A DNA stretch of 18,045 nucleotides from positions 1-18,045 of the forward strand of contig CAJUSM010000032.1 of assembly GCA_910588935.1 (NCBI GenBank), read 5' to 3'. Shown here piece after piece: positions 6,889 through 17,135 of the stretch. The position numbers were made by a program, and so were the translations under genes. The notes beneath the pieces were generated by a model, which saw nothing but the letters and a program-made list of their open reading frames with translations, searched no databases and was not told the origin of the DNA. How positions within the stretch are numbered: the first letter of the stretch is position 1; every line of letters begins with the position of its first letter. Source of the DNA: an uncultured Oscillospiraceae bacterium. GTDB taxonomy: Bacteria; Bacillota; Clostridia; Oscillospirales; Acutalibacteraceae.

Positions 6889-7487
6889 TGGCCGGCTATC
6901 ATGTTGCCCCCCTAGAGGTGCTGGTGGAAAAATTTGAGAGCCTTCCGGGTATCGGCCACAAAACCGCCCAGCGCCTGGCCTATTATATCCTGAATATGAG
7001 CGGGGAGGAGGCCAGGGCCTTTGCGGCAGCGGTAACAGAGGCCCACGATAAAATTCACTATTGCTCGGTGTGTTGCAACCTGACCGATGGGGAGCTGTGC
7101 CCTGTGTGCCGCGGCGACCGCCGGAACCGGGGCCTAATCTGCGTGGTAGAGGAGCCAAAAGATGTGTTTGCCATTGAGCGGGCGGGAGACTACCCAGGCC
7201 TGTACCATGTGCTTCACGGGGCCATTTCCCCTCTTTCTGGCGTGGGCCCAGACCAGCTGAAAATTAAGGAGCTGCTGGCCCGGATAGGCCCGGAGGTAGA
7301 AGAGGTGATTATGGCCACCAACCCTACTGTAGAGGGGGAGGCCACCGCCATGTATCTTTCCCGGCTGCTCAAGCCCTTGGGCGTCCGGGTAACCCGTCTG
7401 GCCTACGGCATTCCTGTGGGGGGCGATTTGGAGTATGCGGACGATGTTACCCTGCAGCGGGCCCTGGAGGGCCGGCAGGAGCTGTGA
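6888..7487 (+). CDS. recR: Recombination mediator protein RecR
   Basis: A 199-aa recombination mediator that works with RecO and RecF to load RecA on gapped DNA. Order of parts: helix-hairpin-helix LPGIGHKTAQRLA (19-31); zinc finger with C59, C62, C71 and C74; Toprim core GLICVVEEPKDVFAIE (82-97) with the acidic residues, and ATNPTVEGEATA; C-terminal GIPVGGDLEYADDVTL. Length and order are those of the family. It overlaps ebfC by one base. Confidence 0.97.
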   Translation: MAGYHVAPLEVLVEKFESLPGIGHKTAQRLAYYILNMSGEEARAFAAAVTEAHDKIHYCSVCCNLTDGELCPVCRGDRRNRGLICVVEEPKDVFAIERAGDYPGLYHVLHGAISPLSGVGPDQLKIKELLARIGPEVEEVIMATNPTVEGEATAMYLSRLLKPLGVRVTRLAYGIPVGGDLEYADDVTLQRALEGRQEL

Positions 7488-7753
7488 TCCCCCGCGTATA
7501 AAAACGAGCACAAGGCCGGTTTATGGGCGTTAGGCTCCTGGCGCTTAGGGCGAAGGCCTAAGCCGTCGAAGGGCCTTATAGCAAAAATTGAGCTGTCAGG
7601 CTTCTGTGGGGCGCGGTTCCAACACCGCGGAATGCCGTGTCCAGGCCAGGGGGCCGAAATATGCTTTGCGGGAAGGGATTTTTCCCCTTTCCTGGGCCTG
7701 GCTGCTATGGAACAATGGATAGTCCAATATGCAAACAGGAAGGAGGCCTTGCC
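7488..7753 (+). other. 266-bp gap in the operon with two hairpins
   Basis: There is no convincing gene here. Perfect hairpins are GCTTAGG-GCGAAGG-CCTAAGC (7543-7563) and one with stem CGCGG/CCGCG at about 7613-7630. Neither is followed by a T-tract. The second superficially resembles a tRNA T-arm, but no acceptor, D- or anticodon arm can be built. No clear promoter was found, so smpB may be transcribed by read-through. Confidence 0.4.
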
Positions 7754-8221
7754 ATGGCCGAAAAAAAGGGCACAAAAACCATTGCCCAGAACAAAAAAGC
7801 CTACCATGATTACTTTGTGGAGGAAAGCCTGGAGGCCGGCATTGAGCTGGTGGGTACAGAGGTAAAATCCCTGCGCCAGGGCCGGGCTAACCTAAAGGAT
7901 GCCTGGTGCTCGGTGGTGGAGGGGGAAATGCTCCTCAATGGCTGCCATATTAGCCAGTATGATTATGGGAATATCTTTAACCGGGATCCGGTGCGGGTAC
8001 GGCGGCTGCTGCTGCATAAGCGGGAGATTATGCGCCTGTACGGCCTGGTAAAGCAGCAGGGCTATGCCTTAATTCCACTTTCCCTTTACTTTAAGGGTTC
8101 CCGGGTAAAGGTACAGGTGGGCTTGTGCAAAGGCAAAAAGCTTTATGATAAGCGGGCGGATATGGCGGAAAAGGCCGCAAAGCGGGACATTGAGCGGACC
8201 ATAAAGGAGCGAAACCGCTGA
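7754..8221 (+). CDS. smpB: SsrA-binding protein SmpB
   Basis: A 155-aa partner of tmRNA in trans-translation, needed to deliver tmRNA to stalled ribosomes. ATG 7754 follows AGGAAGGAGG with close spacing; the longer in-frame start at 7637 lacks a site and adds no family sequence. Signatures: NKKAYHDYFVEES near the N-terminus, GTEVKSLRQGRANLKD, the block DPVRVRRLLLHKREI, and the C-terminal basic tail starting GLCKGKKLYDKR, which enters the decoding centre. The tmRNA gene itself is not in this window. Confidence 0.97.
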   Translation: MAEKKGTKTIAQNKKAYHDYFVEESLEAGIELVGTEVKSLRQGRANLKDAWCSVVEGEMLLNGCHISQYDYGNIFNRDPVRVRRLLLHKREIMRLYGLVKQQGYALIPLSLYFKGSRVKVQVGLCKGKKLYDKRADMAEKAAKRDIERTIKERNR

Positions 8222-8272
8222 CTTTGAAGCCCCTTGCAATTATCTCTATTCAGAAAGGAAAGCGATGGAACA

Positions 8273-8758
8273 ATGGCTGAAAAACAGTTTTTTGTAACAG
8301 AAGAGGGCCTTGCCGCCCTGGAAAAGGAGCTGGACTACCTAAAAACCGTGCGCCGCAGGGAAGTAGCGGATAAAATTAAGGTAGCCCTTTCCTTTGGCGA
8401 CCTCTCGGAAAACAGCGAGTATGACGAGGCCAAGAACGACCAGGCCATGGTGGAGGCCCGCATTGCAGATGTGGAGGTTATGCTGAAAAGCGCGGTGGTA
8501 ATTGACGAGAGCACCTTAAATAACGAGACAGTCCATATTGGCTCTAAGGTAGAGGTGGCTATTGTTTCTCCTACCGGCAAGGAGTCGGAGCGGAGCTTTC
8601 GCATTGTGGGCTCTAACGAGGCGGACCCCCGCAACGGCAAGATTTCGGATGAGTCCGCCGTGGGCCAGGCTCTTATTGACTGCCGGGTAGGCCAGTCTGT
8701 CCAGGTGGAAACTCCCTCTGGGGTGTCTACCTATACCGTAATTACCATTTCCAGATAA
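8273..8758 (+). CDS. greA: Transcription elongation factor GreA
   Basis: A 161-aa factor that enters the RNA polymerase secondary channel and promotes cleavage of backtracked RNA. The N-terminus MAEKQFFVTEEGLAALEKEL begins the antiparallel coiled coil, whose tip carries the acidic pair in FGDLSENSEY (D43, E46). The C-terminal half (VGSNEADPRNGKISDESAVGQAL) is the FKBP-like domain. ATG 8273 is 12 nt past AAAGGAA, rather far; an out-of-frame ATG at 8265 is better placed (see findings). It lies 51 bp after smpB and 32 bp before lysS. Confidence 0.96.
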   Translation: MAEKQFFVTEEGLAALEKELDYLKTVRRREVADKIKVALSFGDLSENSEYDEAKNDQAMVEARIADVEVMLKSAVVIDESTLNNETVHIGSKVEVAIVSPTGKESERSFRIVGSNEADPRNGKISDESAVGQALIDCRVGQSVQVETPSGVSTYTVITISR

Positions 8759-8790
8759 GATAATAAGGGAAAAGAAAGGGGAACGCTGAA

Positions 8791-10296
8791 ATGGCAGAAG
8801 AGAATCAAGGGCAGCGCCCAGAGGAGCAGCAGGAGCAAAAGGAGATTTTGCGTATCCGCCGGGAAAAGCTGTTTAAAATGCAGGAGGCGGGGGAGGACCC
8901 CTACCTCCACACCAGGTTTGAGCGGGACCACAAGGCCCAGGAAATCGTGGACGGCTTTGAGGAGCTGGAGGGCAAGACTGTCCGGCTGGCTGGGCGGGTG
9001 ATGAGCCGCCGGGGGATGGGCAAGGTCTCCTTTATGGACCTGCGGGACAGCTCTGGCCGGGTGCAGCTGTACGCCAAAATCGACGTGATGGGCGAGGAGC
9101 CCTACCGGGCCATGCAGGCCGCCCTGGATATTGGGGATATTGTAGGCGTAGAGGGAGAGGTGTTCCGCACCCAGCGGGGTGAGATCTCCGTGAAAGCCAC
9201 AAGCCTTACCATTCTCTCCAAAGCCTTGCGTCCTCTGCCAGAGAAGTACCACGGCCTAACCAATACAGACGCCCGCTACCGCCAGCGCTACCTGGACCTG
9301 ATTATGAATCCTGAGGTGCGGGATGTATTTATCAAGCGCTCTAAGATCATCAGCGCTATCCGGGAGTATCTGGACGGGAAGGAATTTCTGGAAGTGGAAA
9401 CCCCGGTGCTCCACACCCAGGCGGGCGGCGCGGCGGCCCGGCCCTTTATCACCCATCACAACACCCTGGATATGGACATGTATCTGCGCATTGCCCTAGA
9501 GCTGCATCTAAAGCGGCTAATTGTAGGCGGCTTTGACCGGGTGTATGAGATTGGCCGCAACTTCCGCAACGAGGGTATGGACACCCGCCACAACCCGGAG
9601 TTCACCATGTTGGAATTCTACCAGGCCTACACGGACATTCACGGTATGATGGACATTACCGAGGACCTAATCCGCTTTACCGCTCACAGAGTGCTGGGTA
9701 CAGGGAAGGTTGAGTGGGATGGCGTGGAGATCGATCTGGACCAGCCCTTTGCCCGCATCAGTATGCTTGAGGCTGTGAAGCAGTATGCCGGGGTGGACTT
9801 TGCCCAGGTGGAAACCTTGGAGCAGGCCAGGGCCTTGGCGGACCAGCATCACATCCAGTATGAGCCCAGGCACAAGAAGGGGGAAATTTTGAACCTCTTC
9901 TTTGAGGAGTACTGCGAGGAAAAGCTGATTCAGCCCACCTTCCTTACCGGCCACCCAGTGGATATTTCGCCCCTGGCCAAAAAGGACCCGGAAAATCCGG
10001 AGTACACCCAGCGGTTTGAGCTGTTTATCTGCGGCGGCGAATATGCCAATGCCTTTAGTGAGCTGAATGACCCCATTGACCAGCGCCAGCGGTTCGAGGC
10101 GCAGGCGGCCCAAAAGGCGGCGGGAGACGATGAGGCCTGTGATGTGGACGAGGATTTCCTGACGGCCCTGGAGTACGGGTTGCCCCCCACCGGCGGCATG
10201 GGCATGGGGGTAGACAGGCTGGTTATGCTTTTAACCGGAGCCCAGTCTATTCGGGACGTGCTGCTGTTCCCCACGATGAAGCCGTTAGCTGAATAA
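8791..10296 (+). CDS. lysS: Lysyl-tRNA synthetase, class II
   Basis: A 501-aa enzyme charging tRNA-Lys in the cytoplasm. ATG 8791 follows GAAAGGGGAA. An N-terminal OB-fold anticodon-binding domain (about 55-150, with VRLAGRVMSRRGMGKVSFMD) is followed by the class II core: YRQRYLDLIMNPEVR, motif 2 with FRNEGMDTRHNPEF from residue 258, and motif 3 GMGMGVDRLVMLLTG with its Arg at 476. The lysine-site phrase GGEYANAFSELNDP is present. The length is normal for the bacterial LysRS-II. It ends the housekeeping run; greA-lysS order is familiar in Bacillota. Confidence 0.97.
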   Translation: MAEENQGQRPEEQQEQKEILRIRREKLFKMQEAGEDPYLHTRFERDHKAQEIVDGFEELEGKTVRLAGRVMSRRGMGKVSFMDLRDSSGRVQLYAKIDVMGEEPYRAMQAALDIGDIVGVEGEVFRTQRGEISVKATSLTILSKALRPLPEKYHGLTNTDARYRQRYLDLIMNPEVRDVFIKRSKIISAIREYLDGKEFLEVETPVLHTQAGGAAARPFITHHNTLDMDMYLRIALELHLKRLIVGGFDRVYEIGRNFRNEGMDTRHNPEFTMLEFYQAYTDIHGMMDITEDLIRFTAHRVLGTGKVEWDGVEIDLDQPFARISMLEAVKQYAGVDFAQVETLEQARALADQHHIQYEPRHKKGEILNLFFEEYCEEKLIQPTFLTGHPVDISPLAKKDPENPEYTQRFELFICGGEYANAFSELNDPIDQRQRFEAQAAQKAAGDDEACDVDEDFLTALEYGLPPTGGMGMGVDRLVMLLTGAQSIRDVLLFPTMKPLAE

Positions 10297-10398
10297 AAAG
10301 ATATTACCACTGAACCAAACGATAGGAGATTGTTAGAGGGCGTTATGACTTCTGGCAGCCTAACCGCTGTATTTGCTATTATATATCAAGTTAGAATG

Positions 10399-10440
10399 AT
10401 GCGGGTTTATGAGCAATTGATAAACCCGCATTCTGTATTT
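10399..10440 (+). terminator. Probable terminator after lysS
   Basis: Perfect 12-bp stem ATGCGGGTTTAT (10399-10410) / ATAAACCCGCAT (10420-10431) with a 9-nt loop, followed by TCTGTATTTT. The T-tract is interrupted, so efficiency is uncertain. It would close the dnaX-lysS transcript. An extended -10 sequence TGCTATTAT (10374-10382) lies just before it, so the hairpin could also sit in the leader of the next gene. Confidence 0.6.
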
Positions 10441-10470
10441 TGCATCCCCGCCTTGCCAGAAAGGAGTACT

Positions 10471-11397
10471 ATGATGGATTTGGAAAAAACAATTCTTCTG
10501 GAAGAAAAGAACGAGGCCACTGTTATTGAATTGGACCCTGAATTTACCGCGGTTATTTGCGATTATGTAAAACTCAATCATCATGTCTTGGAGATCAACC
10601 AGCTCTTTGCGCTTTTTCGTTTTAATATGGAAAGGCTTTACCAGAGCTATACCATCCAAAGGGATGACCGCGTCATCAGAAAGGACGGCTTTTACACTGG
10701 GTATACGGATTTTATCGCAATTAACGCATTGGTAACAAACCTTATCAGCGCTGGCCGCTCTTTAGTGGATTCCCTGGATATTTGCATGAAGCACTCATAC
10801 GGGGAGGAATCAGAAGCCTATAAAAGCTTTGCGGCGGAATGCAAGTGTCGGATATATGACAAGAGCTTTGCCTATCGCTTTTTCTATGAATTGCGGAATT
10901 TTTCCCAGCATAACCATGTGCCGGTAAGCATGACCGGGAACTGCTGCTGCTTTGATATCAACCAAATCCTGAACACGCCCCACTACAAAGCCAAAGAAAC
11001 GCTAAAAAAGGAGTGGAAAGCGCTCGAGAAGGAAATTAGGGAAAAACGCCGGGATACATTCCGACTCTCTTTTTCCCACACCTTAATGCAGTATATTGCC
11101 AGTGTGGCGGAGCTGCACCGGGGCTTTTGGGTACACATTAAGGACCAGCTGTTTGCGCTGAATCAGCTGGTCAGCGATACGGCACATGCCAATCCGGAAA
11201 TTTTAAATCACAATCACCCTAAATTTGATGGATACATCCTCTACAAAGCACCGGAAAGAGGAGAGTGGCAGCTGGTTTCTCCCAATGCGGACACCGGCGC
11301 GTACTATAGCAACTGCTTGCGGGAGGCAGAGGATTTTTATGCCGAAACCAGCCGTGATTATCAGGAATTTGAAAAGCACTGCGAGCCATGCCTGTGA
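10471..11397 (+). CDS. Uncharacterised protein with HEPN-like R-x4-H motif
   Basis: A 308-aa protein, mostly helical by eye, not firmly recognised. The start is ATG 10471 after AAAGGAG; the longer open frame from 10330 would run through the hairpin at 10399-10431. The notable motif is RFFYELRNFSQH (136-147): Arg142, Asn143 and His147 give the R-N-x3-H form of the R-x4-6-H signature found in HEPN ribonucleases of toxin-antitoxin and phage-defence systems. A Cys triplet (158-160) and scattered Cys/His residues (C124, C126, C304, C307) could bind metal, which is speculation. No membrane segment or signal peptide is seen. Composition is more AT-rich than lysS, suggesting later arrival. A GNAT gene follows after 25 bp. 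The gene is clearly coding; its function is inferred from one motif only. Confidence 0.8.
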   Translation: MMDLEKTILLEEKNEATVIELDPEFTAVICDYVKLNHHVLEINQLFALFRFNMERLYQSYTIQRDDRVIRKDGFYTGYTDFIAINALVTNLISAGRSLVDSLDICMKHSYGEESEAYKSFAAECKCRIYDKSFAYRFFYELRNFSQHNHVPVSMTGNCCCFDINQILNTPHYKAKETLKKEWKALEKEIREKRRDTFRLSFSHTLMQYIASVAELHRGFWVHIKDQLFALNQLVSDTAHANPEILNHNHPKFDGYILYKAPERGEWQLVSPNADTGAYYSNCLREAEDFYAETSRDYQEFEKHCEPCL

Positions 11398-11422
11398 AAA
11401 GGCGAACGGAAAGGAAAGCTCC

Positions 11423-11983
11423 ATGGAATTGATACAATATCCGCAAGAGTACAACGACCCAAAAATAGCGGAAGAGATCTTGGCTTTGGAAAACACCGCG
11501 TGGCCCCAAACTCCAGAAGACAATACGTTTCCATCAGCCCCCCATACCTATGTCACCTCATGTGTAATGCGGGAAAATGGTATGGTGGTTTGCCATGTGG
11601 GAATTCGGAAAAGTATTTTATGGCATAAGGGGGAAGAATACCTGGCGTATGGCCTTAGCGAAGTGGTAACCCATCCTCTTTGGCAAAAAAGGGGGCTGGC
11701 CTCCCAGCTGATCCAAGAGGCGGCGGAGCGGATTATTCTCCCTGAAGCTGATGTAAGCGTGTTTACCTGCGCCCAGGAGAGGGTGGCCTTTTATACCAGA
11801 TGTGGCTGGGAGGCCATGCCTGGGGTTTGCTTTGTAGGGGGCACAAAGAAGAAAGCTTTCCGCAGCGACAGCCTAAAGCTGACAACCATGGTCCGGCTGA
11901 TTTCGGCCAAAGCCAAAGAACACGCAAAGGATTTTGAAACCGGAGACCTGGTTTTTGAGTTAGGAGAAGGCCAGCTATGGTAA
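11423..11983 (+). CDS. GNAT family N-acetyltransferase
   Basis: A 186-aa protein. ATG 11423 follows GGAAAGG; the longer open frame from 11225 lies inside the preceding gene in another frame. The acetyl-CoA-binding motif A is clear: SEVVTHPLWQKRGLASQLIQ (79-98), with the Q/R-x-x-G-x-G/A form as QKRGLA. Motif B follows as RVAFYTRCGWE (120-130). Strands before (MVVCHVGIRKSIL) and the turn LAYGLSEVV resemble GNATs that modify small molecules such as aminoglycosides, but the acceptor cannot be told. It is co-directional with the HEPN-like gene, 25 bp apart, probably one transcript, and is closed by a strong terminator at 12034. Confidence 0.88.
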   Translation: MELIQYPQEYNDPKIAEEILALENTAWPQTPEDNTFPSAPHTYVTSCVMRENGMVVCHVGIRKSILWHKGEEYLAYGLSEVVTHPLWQKRGLASQLIQEAAERIILPEADVSVFTCAQERVAFYTRCGWEAMPGVCFVGGTKKKAFRSDSLKLTTMVRLISAKAKEHAKDFETGDLVFELGEGQLW

Positions 11984-12033
11984 GGCTGCTAAGTTTCTGT
12001 AAAATGAAGCTCTGATCCAAAAACAAAGAGGAG

Positions 12034-12072
12034 AGAGGCGGCGCCCTACTGTTTAGGGCGCTGCCTCTTTTT
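12034..12072 (+). terminator. Rho-independent terminator after the GNAT gene
   Basis: AGAGGC-G-GCGCCCTA pairs with TAGGGCGC-T-GCCTCT (14 paired bases, one G-T mismatch position) around loop CTGTT, ending in five T. It isolates the copper operon from the upstream genes. Confidence 0.9.
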
Positions 12073-12125
12073 GAAACACGGGATATAGGAAACAGGGAGA
12101 AAGCCCTGGATGCTGAAAAAATTCC

Positions 12126-12154
12126 TTGACAAATACCCGGGGCGGGTATATAAT
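12126..12154 (+). promoter_or_regulatory. Promoter of the csoR-copA operon
   Basis: TTGACA (12126-12131) and TATAAT (12149-12154), both perfect consensus, are 17 bp apart. Such a strong promoter needs tight repression, provided by the palindromes in and after it. Confidence 0.93.
12133..12149 (+). promoter_or_regulatory. CsoR-type operator 1, in the promoter spacer
   Basis: Palindrome ATACCC-GGGGC-GGGTAT fills the spacer between -35 and -10. G/C-tract palindromes flanked by TA are the known binding sites of CsoR copper repressors; occupation here would block RNA polymerase. The assignment rests on sequence form and the adjacent csoR gene. Confidence 0.8.
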
Positions 12155-12158
12155 GGCA

Positions 12159-12175
12159 ATACCCCATGTGGGTAT
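12159..12175 (+). promoter_or_regulatory. CsoR-type operator 2, at the transcript start
   Basis: Palindrome ATACCC-CCATG... read as ATACCC, five bases CATGT, GGGTAT: the same 6-5-6 format and the same half-sites as operator 1. Centres are 26 bp apart. It covers the expected transcription start region. Confidence 0.75.
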
Positions 12176-12232
12176 ATTGGAGGCAAAAATAAACAGCCCG
12201 GCCCAAGGGCATACTGGATGGAAGGTAAGCCT

Positions 12233-12529
12233 ATGTGCAAAGAACACAGCTCTAAAACCAGAGAACGCTCTGCAAACGAGTATCGCAGCCTAATGAACCG
12301 CCTGAGCCGGATTGAAGGGCAGATTCGGGGCATCCGGGGGATGCTGGAAAAGGACGCCTATTGCATTGACGTGCTGGCTCAGGCTGCTGCCGCCAACGCC
12401 GCCCTAAACGCTTTTTCCCGGGAACTGCTGGCCCAGCATTTGCGCACCTGTGTAGCAAGGGACCTGCGGGCAGGGGATGACAGCACTGTGGATGAGCTGG
12501 TAGGGGCCCTGCAAAAGCTGCTGAAATAG
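12233..12529 (+). CDS. csoR: Copper-sensing transcriptional repressor CsoR
   Basis: A 98-aa all-helical repressor that leaves DNA when it binds Cu(I). ATG 12233 follows GGAAGG with 7-nt spacing; the upstream in-frame ATG 12218 is less well placed. The signature LMNRLSRIEGQIRGIRGMLE (20-39) identifies the CsoR/FrmR family. Ligand residues C44, H69 and C73 have spacings of 25 and 4, the same as in the established Cu-site of Mycobacterium CsoR, which favours copper over nickel or formaldehyde sensing. It is first in its operon, with copA 35 bp downstream, and two operator-like palindromes lie in its promoter, giving autoregulation. Confidence 0.93.
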   Translation: MCKEHSSKTRERSANEYRSLMNRLSRIEGQIRGIRGMLEKDAYCIDVLAQAAAANAALNAFSRELLAQHLRTCVARDLRAGDDSTVDELVGALQKLLK

Positions 12530-12564
12530 GGCCAGTAAAAACGTATAGGAGAGGAAGAGACTCT

Positions 12565-15093
<2,529 letters not shown>

Positions 15094-15184
15094 GTATAAC
15101 GGGATTATGCCCAGATTGGCGCCTTAAAAGCTTTGCAAAAGCCTGCCAACTGGTTGGGGGGCCTCATACCAAAAGGAAAACAAT

Positions 15185-15230
15185 ACGCGGTCCAGGGGCC
15201 AAACGCCCTTGGACCGCGTGTGCTGTTTTT
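15185..15230 (+). terminator. Terminator between convergent copA and the RNA methyltransferase gene
   Basis: ACGCGGTCCAGGG pairs with CCCTTGGACCGCGT (one bulge) around loop GCCAAACG, followed by GTGCTGTTTTT. On the minus strand the stem is followed by ATTGTTTTCCTTTT, so it probably ends both convergent transcripts. Confidence 0.85.
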
Positions 15231-15254
15231 GAGGTTTGTTTCTGTTCCTATATC

Positions 15255-16079
15255 CTATACCTTGGGGGATTCTCGCTGACGCATGGCCTCGTACAGCAGC
15301 ACTGTCCCCGCGCAGGCCACATTAAAGGAGGAGGCCGAAGAACCCGCGGCCATGGGGATTGTTACCAGCCTGTCGCAGCTCTGCTTGAATCCATAGCTCA
15401 GCCCCTCTGTCTCGTTGCCCAGCATAAGCAGCACAGGGCCCCGCAGATCCTCCCGAAATACAGGGAATTCCTGGTGGGCCGTGGTCCCCAGAATGCGAAA
15501 GCCTGGGTATTCTTGGCGCATAGCGGCAATGAATTTCTGTACCTCGGTGTTTTCCTCCTGAAAGGCCGGCACCCGGAAAAAGGACCCCATGGAGGCCGTG
15601 ACCACCTCTGGGTCATACAGGTCTACCCCATGGCCGGTGAGAATTAGCCCATGAGCCCCAAAGCCGTCGCAGGAACGGAGCAGGGTGCCCAGGTTGCCCC
15701 GGTTAGAGGGCCGGTCGAACAGCACCCATAGAGGGCAGGCGGGCTTGTCCAGGCGGGAAAGCCCACCTGTCCGCATTTTGACCACGGCCATCAGCTCAGA
15801 TCCGTCCTCCTTGCCGCTAAGCTCATCCAACAGCTGGCCAGGCATCCGGTAATTTACCTGGGTGTTTACAGAGGACAGCATAGCCTCTGCCCAGCCGGAA
15901 AGTTTCCGGTCGCTGGGAAACAGCAGCGAGGACACCTCCCAGCCGTTTTCCACAGCCTGGTTCAGGTTGCGCACACCCTCTACAAAGAATTCTCTGTAGC
16001 GATGCCGTTTGTTCCGGTTGGTTTTAAGTACCTGGAATTTTTGAAATTCAGCCCCACGGCTGCGAATGTTCTGAATCAT
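15255..16079 (-). CDS. TrmH/SpoU family RNA 2'-O-methyltransferase
   Basis: A 274-aa member of the SPOUT superfamily, which methylates ribose 2'-OH in rRNA or tRNA using S-adenosylmethionine bound in a trefoil knot. The N-terminal substrate-binding part (NKRHRYREFFVEGVRNLNQA, residues 23-42) is the usual L30e-like domain. SPOUT motif 1 is NRGNLGTLLRSCDGFGA (126-142), motif 2 LLMLGNETEGLS (217-228), motif 3 IPMAAGSSASSFNVACA (241-257). In motif 3 the common ESLNVS is replaced by ASSFNVA; the Asn is kept. The substrate nucleotide is unknown. Its ATG overlaps the TGA of the upstream dehydrogenase gene (ATGA at 16079-16076), so it is translated by coupling and shares that promoter. Confidence 0.9.
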   Translation of the reverse strand: MIQNIRSRGAEFQKFQVLKTNRNKRHRYREFFVEGVRNLNQAVENGWEVSSLLFPSDRKLSGWAEAMLSSVNTQVNYRMPGQLLDELSGKEDGSELMAVVKMRTGGLSRLDKPACPLWVLFDRPSNRGNLGTLLRSCDGFGAHGLILTGHGVDLYDPEVVTASMGSFFRVPAFQEENTEVQKFIAAMRQEYPGFRILGTTAHQEFPVFREDLRGPVLLMLGNETEGLSYGFKQSCDRLVTIPMAAGSSASSFNVACAGTVLLYEAMRQRESPKV

Positions 16080-17101
16080 CGCTGCACATCAATGAGCACC
16101 TTCATGGTGGACTCACGGTTCTCGTCAATATACCGGTAGGCCGCTAAGTATTCATGAAAGGGGAAACGCTTAGAAAGCAGGGGCATCAGCTTTACCTTGC
16201 CGGTGCTGGCCAGGGCAATGGCAGCTTCGTAGTCTTCGCTGCGGTACATCATAGAGGTGTTCAGGTCCAGCTCGTGGTCATTCAGCACCGCCAGATCTAT
16301 GCTGGCCATGCCAGCGAACACAGCCACCAGAATAATAGTACTCCCCTTTCTGGCGTGCTGAATGGCCTGGCCCATGGTAATATTGTTTCCCGCGCAGTCA
16401 TAAATCACATCGGCCTTGTCAGGGCCAAAGAAATCCACTAGGGCCTGGCCAAAATCCTTTTCTCGGGTGTTAACAGTATAATCCGCGCCGCACTCCTTGG
16501 CTTTTTCCAGCCTGAGATCGCTGACATCGGTAATCATCACCCGGCCGGCGCCCATGCCCTTGGCAGCCTGGGCCACCAAAATGCCAATGGGGCCCGCGCC
16601 CAGCACACAGATATCTTTCCCCTGTACATCCCCGGCCCGGCGAACAGCGTGGACAGCTACAGCCAAAGGCTCAATCATCGCGCCCTCTTCCAGGCTCATG
16701 GAATCGGGAAGGGGGGTAACCTTTTTGGCGTTTACCGCGAAGAAATGGGAGGCTACGCCAGTGGTCTGAAACCCCATGACCTTTAGGCTTTCGCAGAGAT
16801 TATACTTGCCGTTGCGGCAGGGCCAGCACTGGCCGCAAACCACCTGGGGCTGTATGGTGACCTTTTGGCCAAGAGTGAGACCGGTGACGCCAGGGCCCAG
16901 CTGTTCCACCAGGCCAGAGACCTCGTGGCCCTGGGTAACTGGATAGCTGGTAAAGGGGTGCTCGCCGTGGTAGACGTGGATATCGGAGCCGCAAACGCCA
17001 ATTTCCATAATTTTGATCAGGACTTCGCCGGCCTGAGGCTGGGGAACAGGAACCTCTTGAAACTGGATTTGGCCGGGGGCGGTCATAACTTGCTGAAGCA
17101 T
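16076..17101 (-). CDS. Zinc-dependent medium-chain alcohol/polyol dehydrogenase
   Basis: A 341-aa MDR-family NAD(P)-dependent dehydrogenase. The start is the ATG at 17101-17099 with CAGGAGG shortly before it; the open frame continues upstream to 17230 but that part holds the promoter. Catalytic zinc ligands: C37 (GVCGSD), H59-E60 (GHE) and E144 (IEPLA). Structural zinc: C89, C92, C95 and C103. The Rossmann motif is GAGPIG (168-173), followed by an Asp (TDVSDLRLEKA), which favours NAD over NADP. Overall it resembles sorbitol, L-threonine, or L-gulonate/galactonate dehydrogenase types; the substrate is not decided. It has its own perfect promoter and is coupled to the methyltransferase gene downstream. 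Confidence 0.93.
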   Translation of the reverse strand: MLQQVMTAPGQIQFQEVPVPQPQAGEVLIKIMEIGVCGSDIHVYHGEHPFTSYPVTQGHEVSGLVEQLGPGVTGLTLGQKVTIQPQVVCGQCWPCRNGKYNLCESLKVMGFQTTGVASHFFAVNAKKVTPLPDSMSLEEGAMIEPLAVAVHAVRRAGDVQGKDICVLGAGPIGILVAQAAKGMGAGRVMITDVSDLRLEKAKECGADYTVNTREKDFGQALVDFFGPDKADVIYDCAGNNITMGQAIQHARKGSTIILVAVFAGMASIDLAVLNDHELDLNTSMMYRSEDYEAAIALASTGKVKLMPLLSKRFPFHEYLAAYRYIDENRESTMKVLIDVQR

Positions 17102-17135
17102 AGGGGGGAACCTCCTGATTATGTTTTCTGCCAAT

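Noticed and set aside
7605..7640. tRNA T-arm-like hairpin
   Set aside because: The loop does not match TTCRANY properly and no other tRNA arms can be formed.
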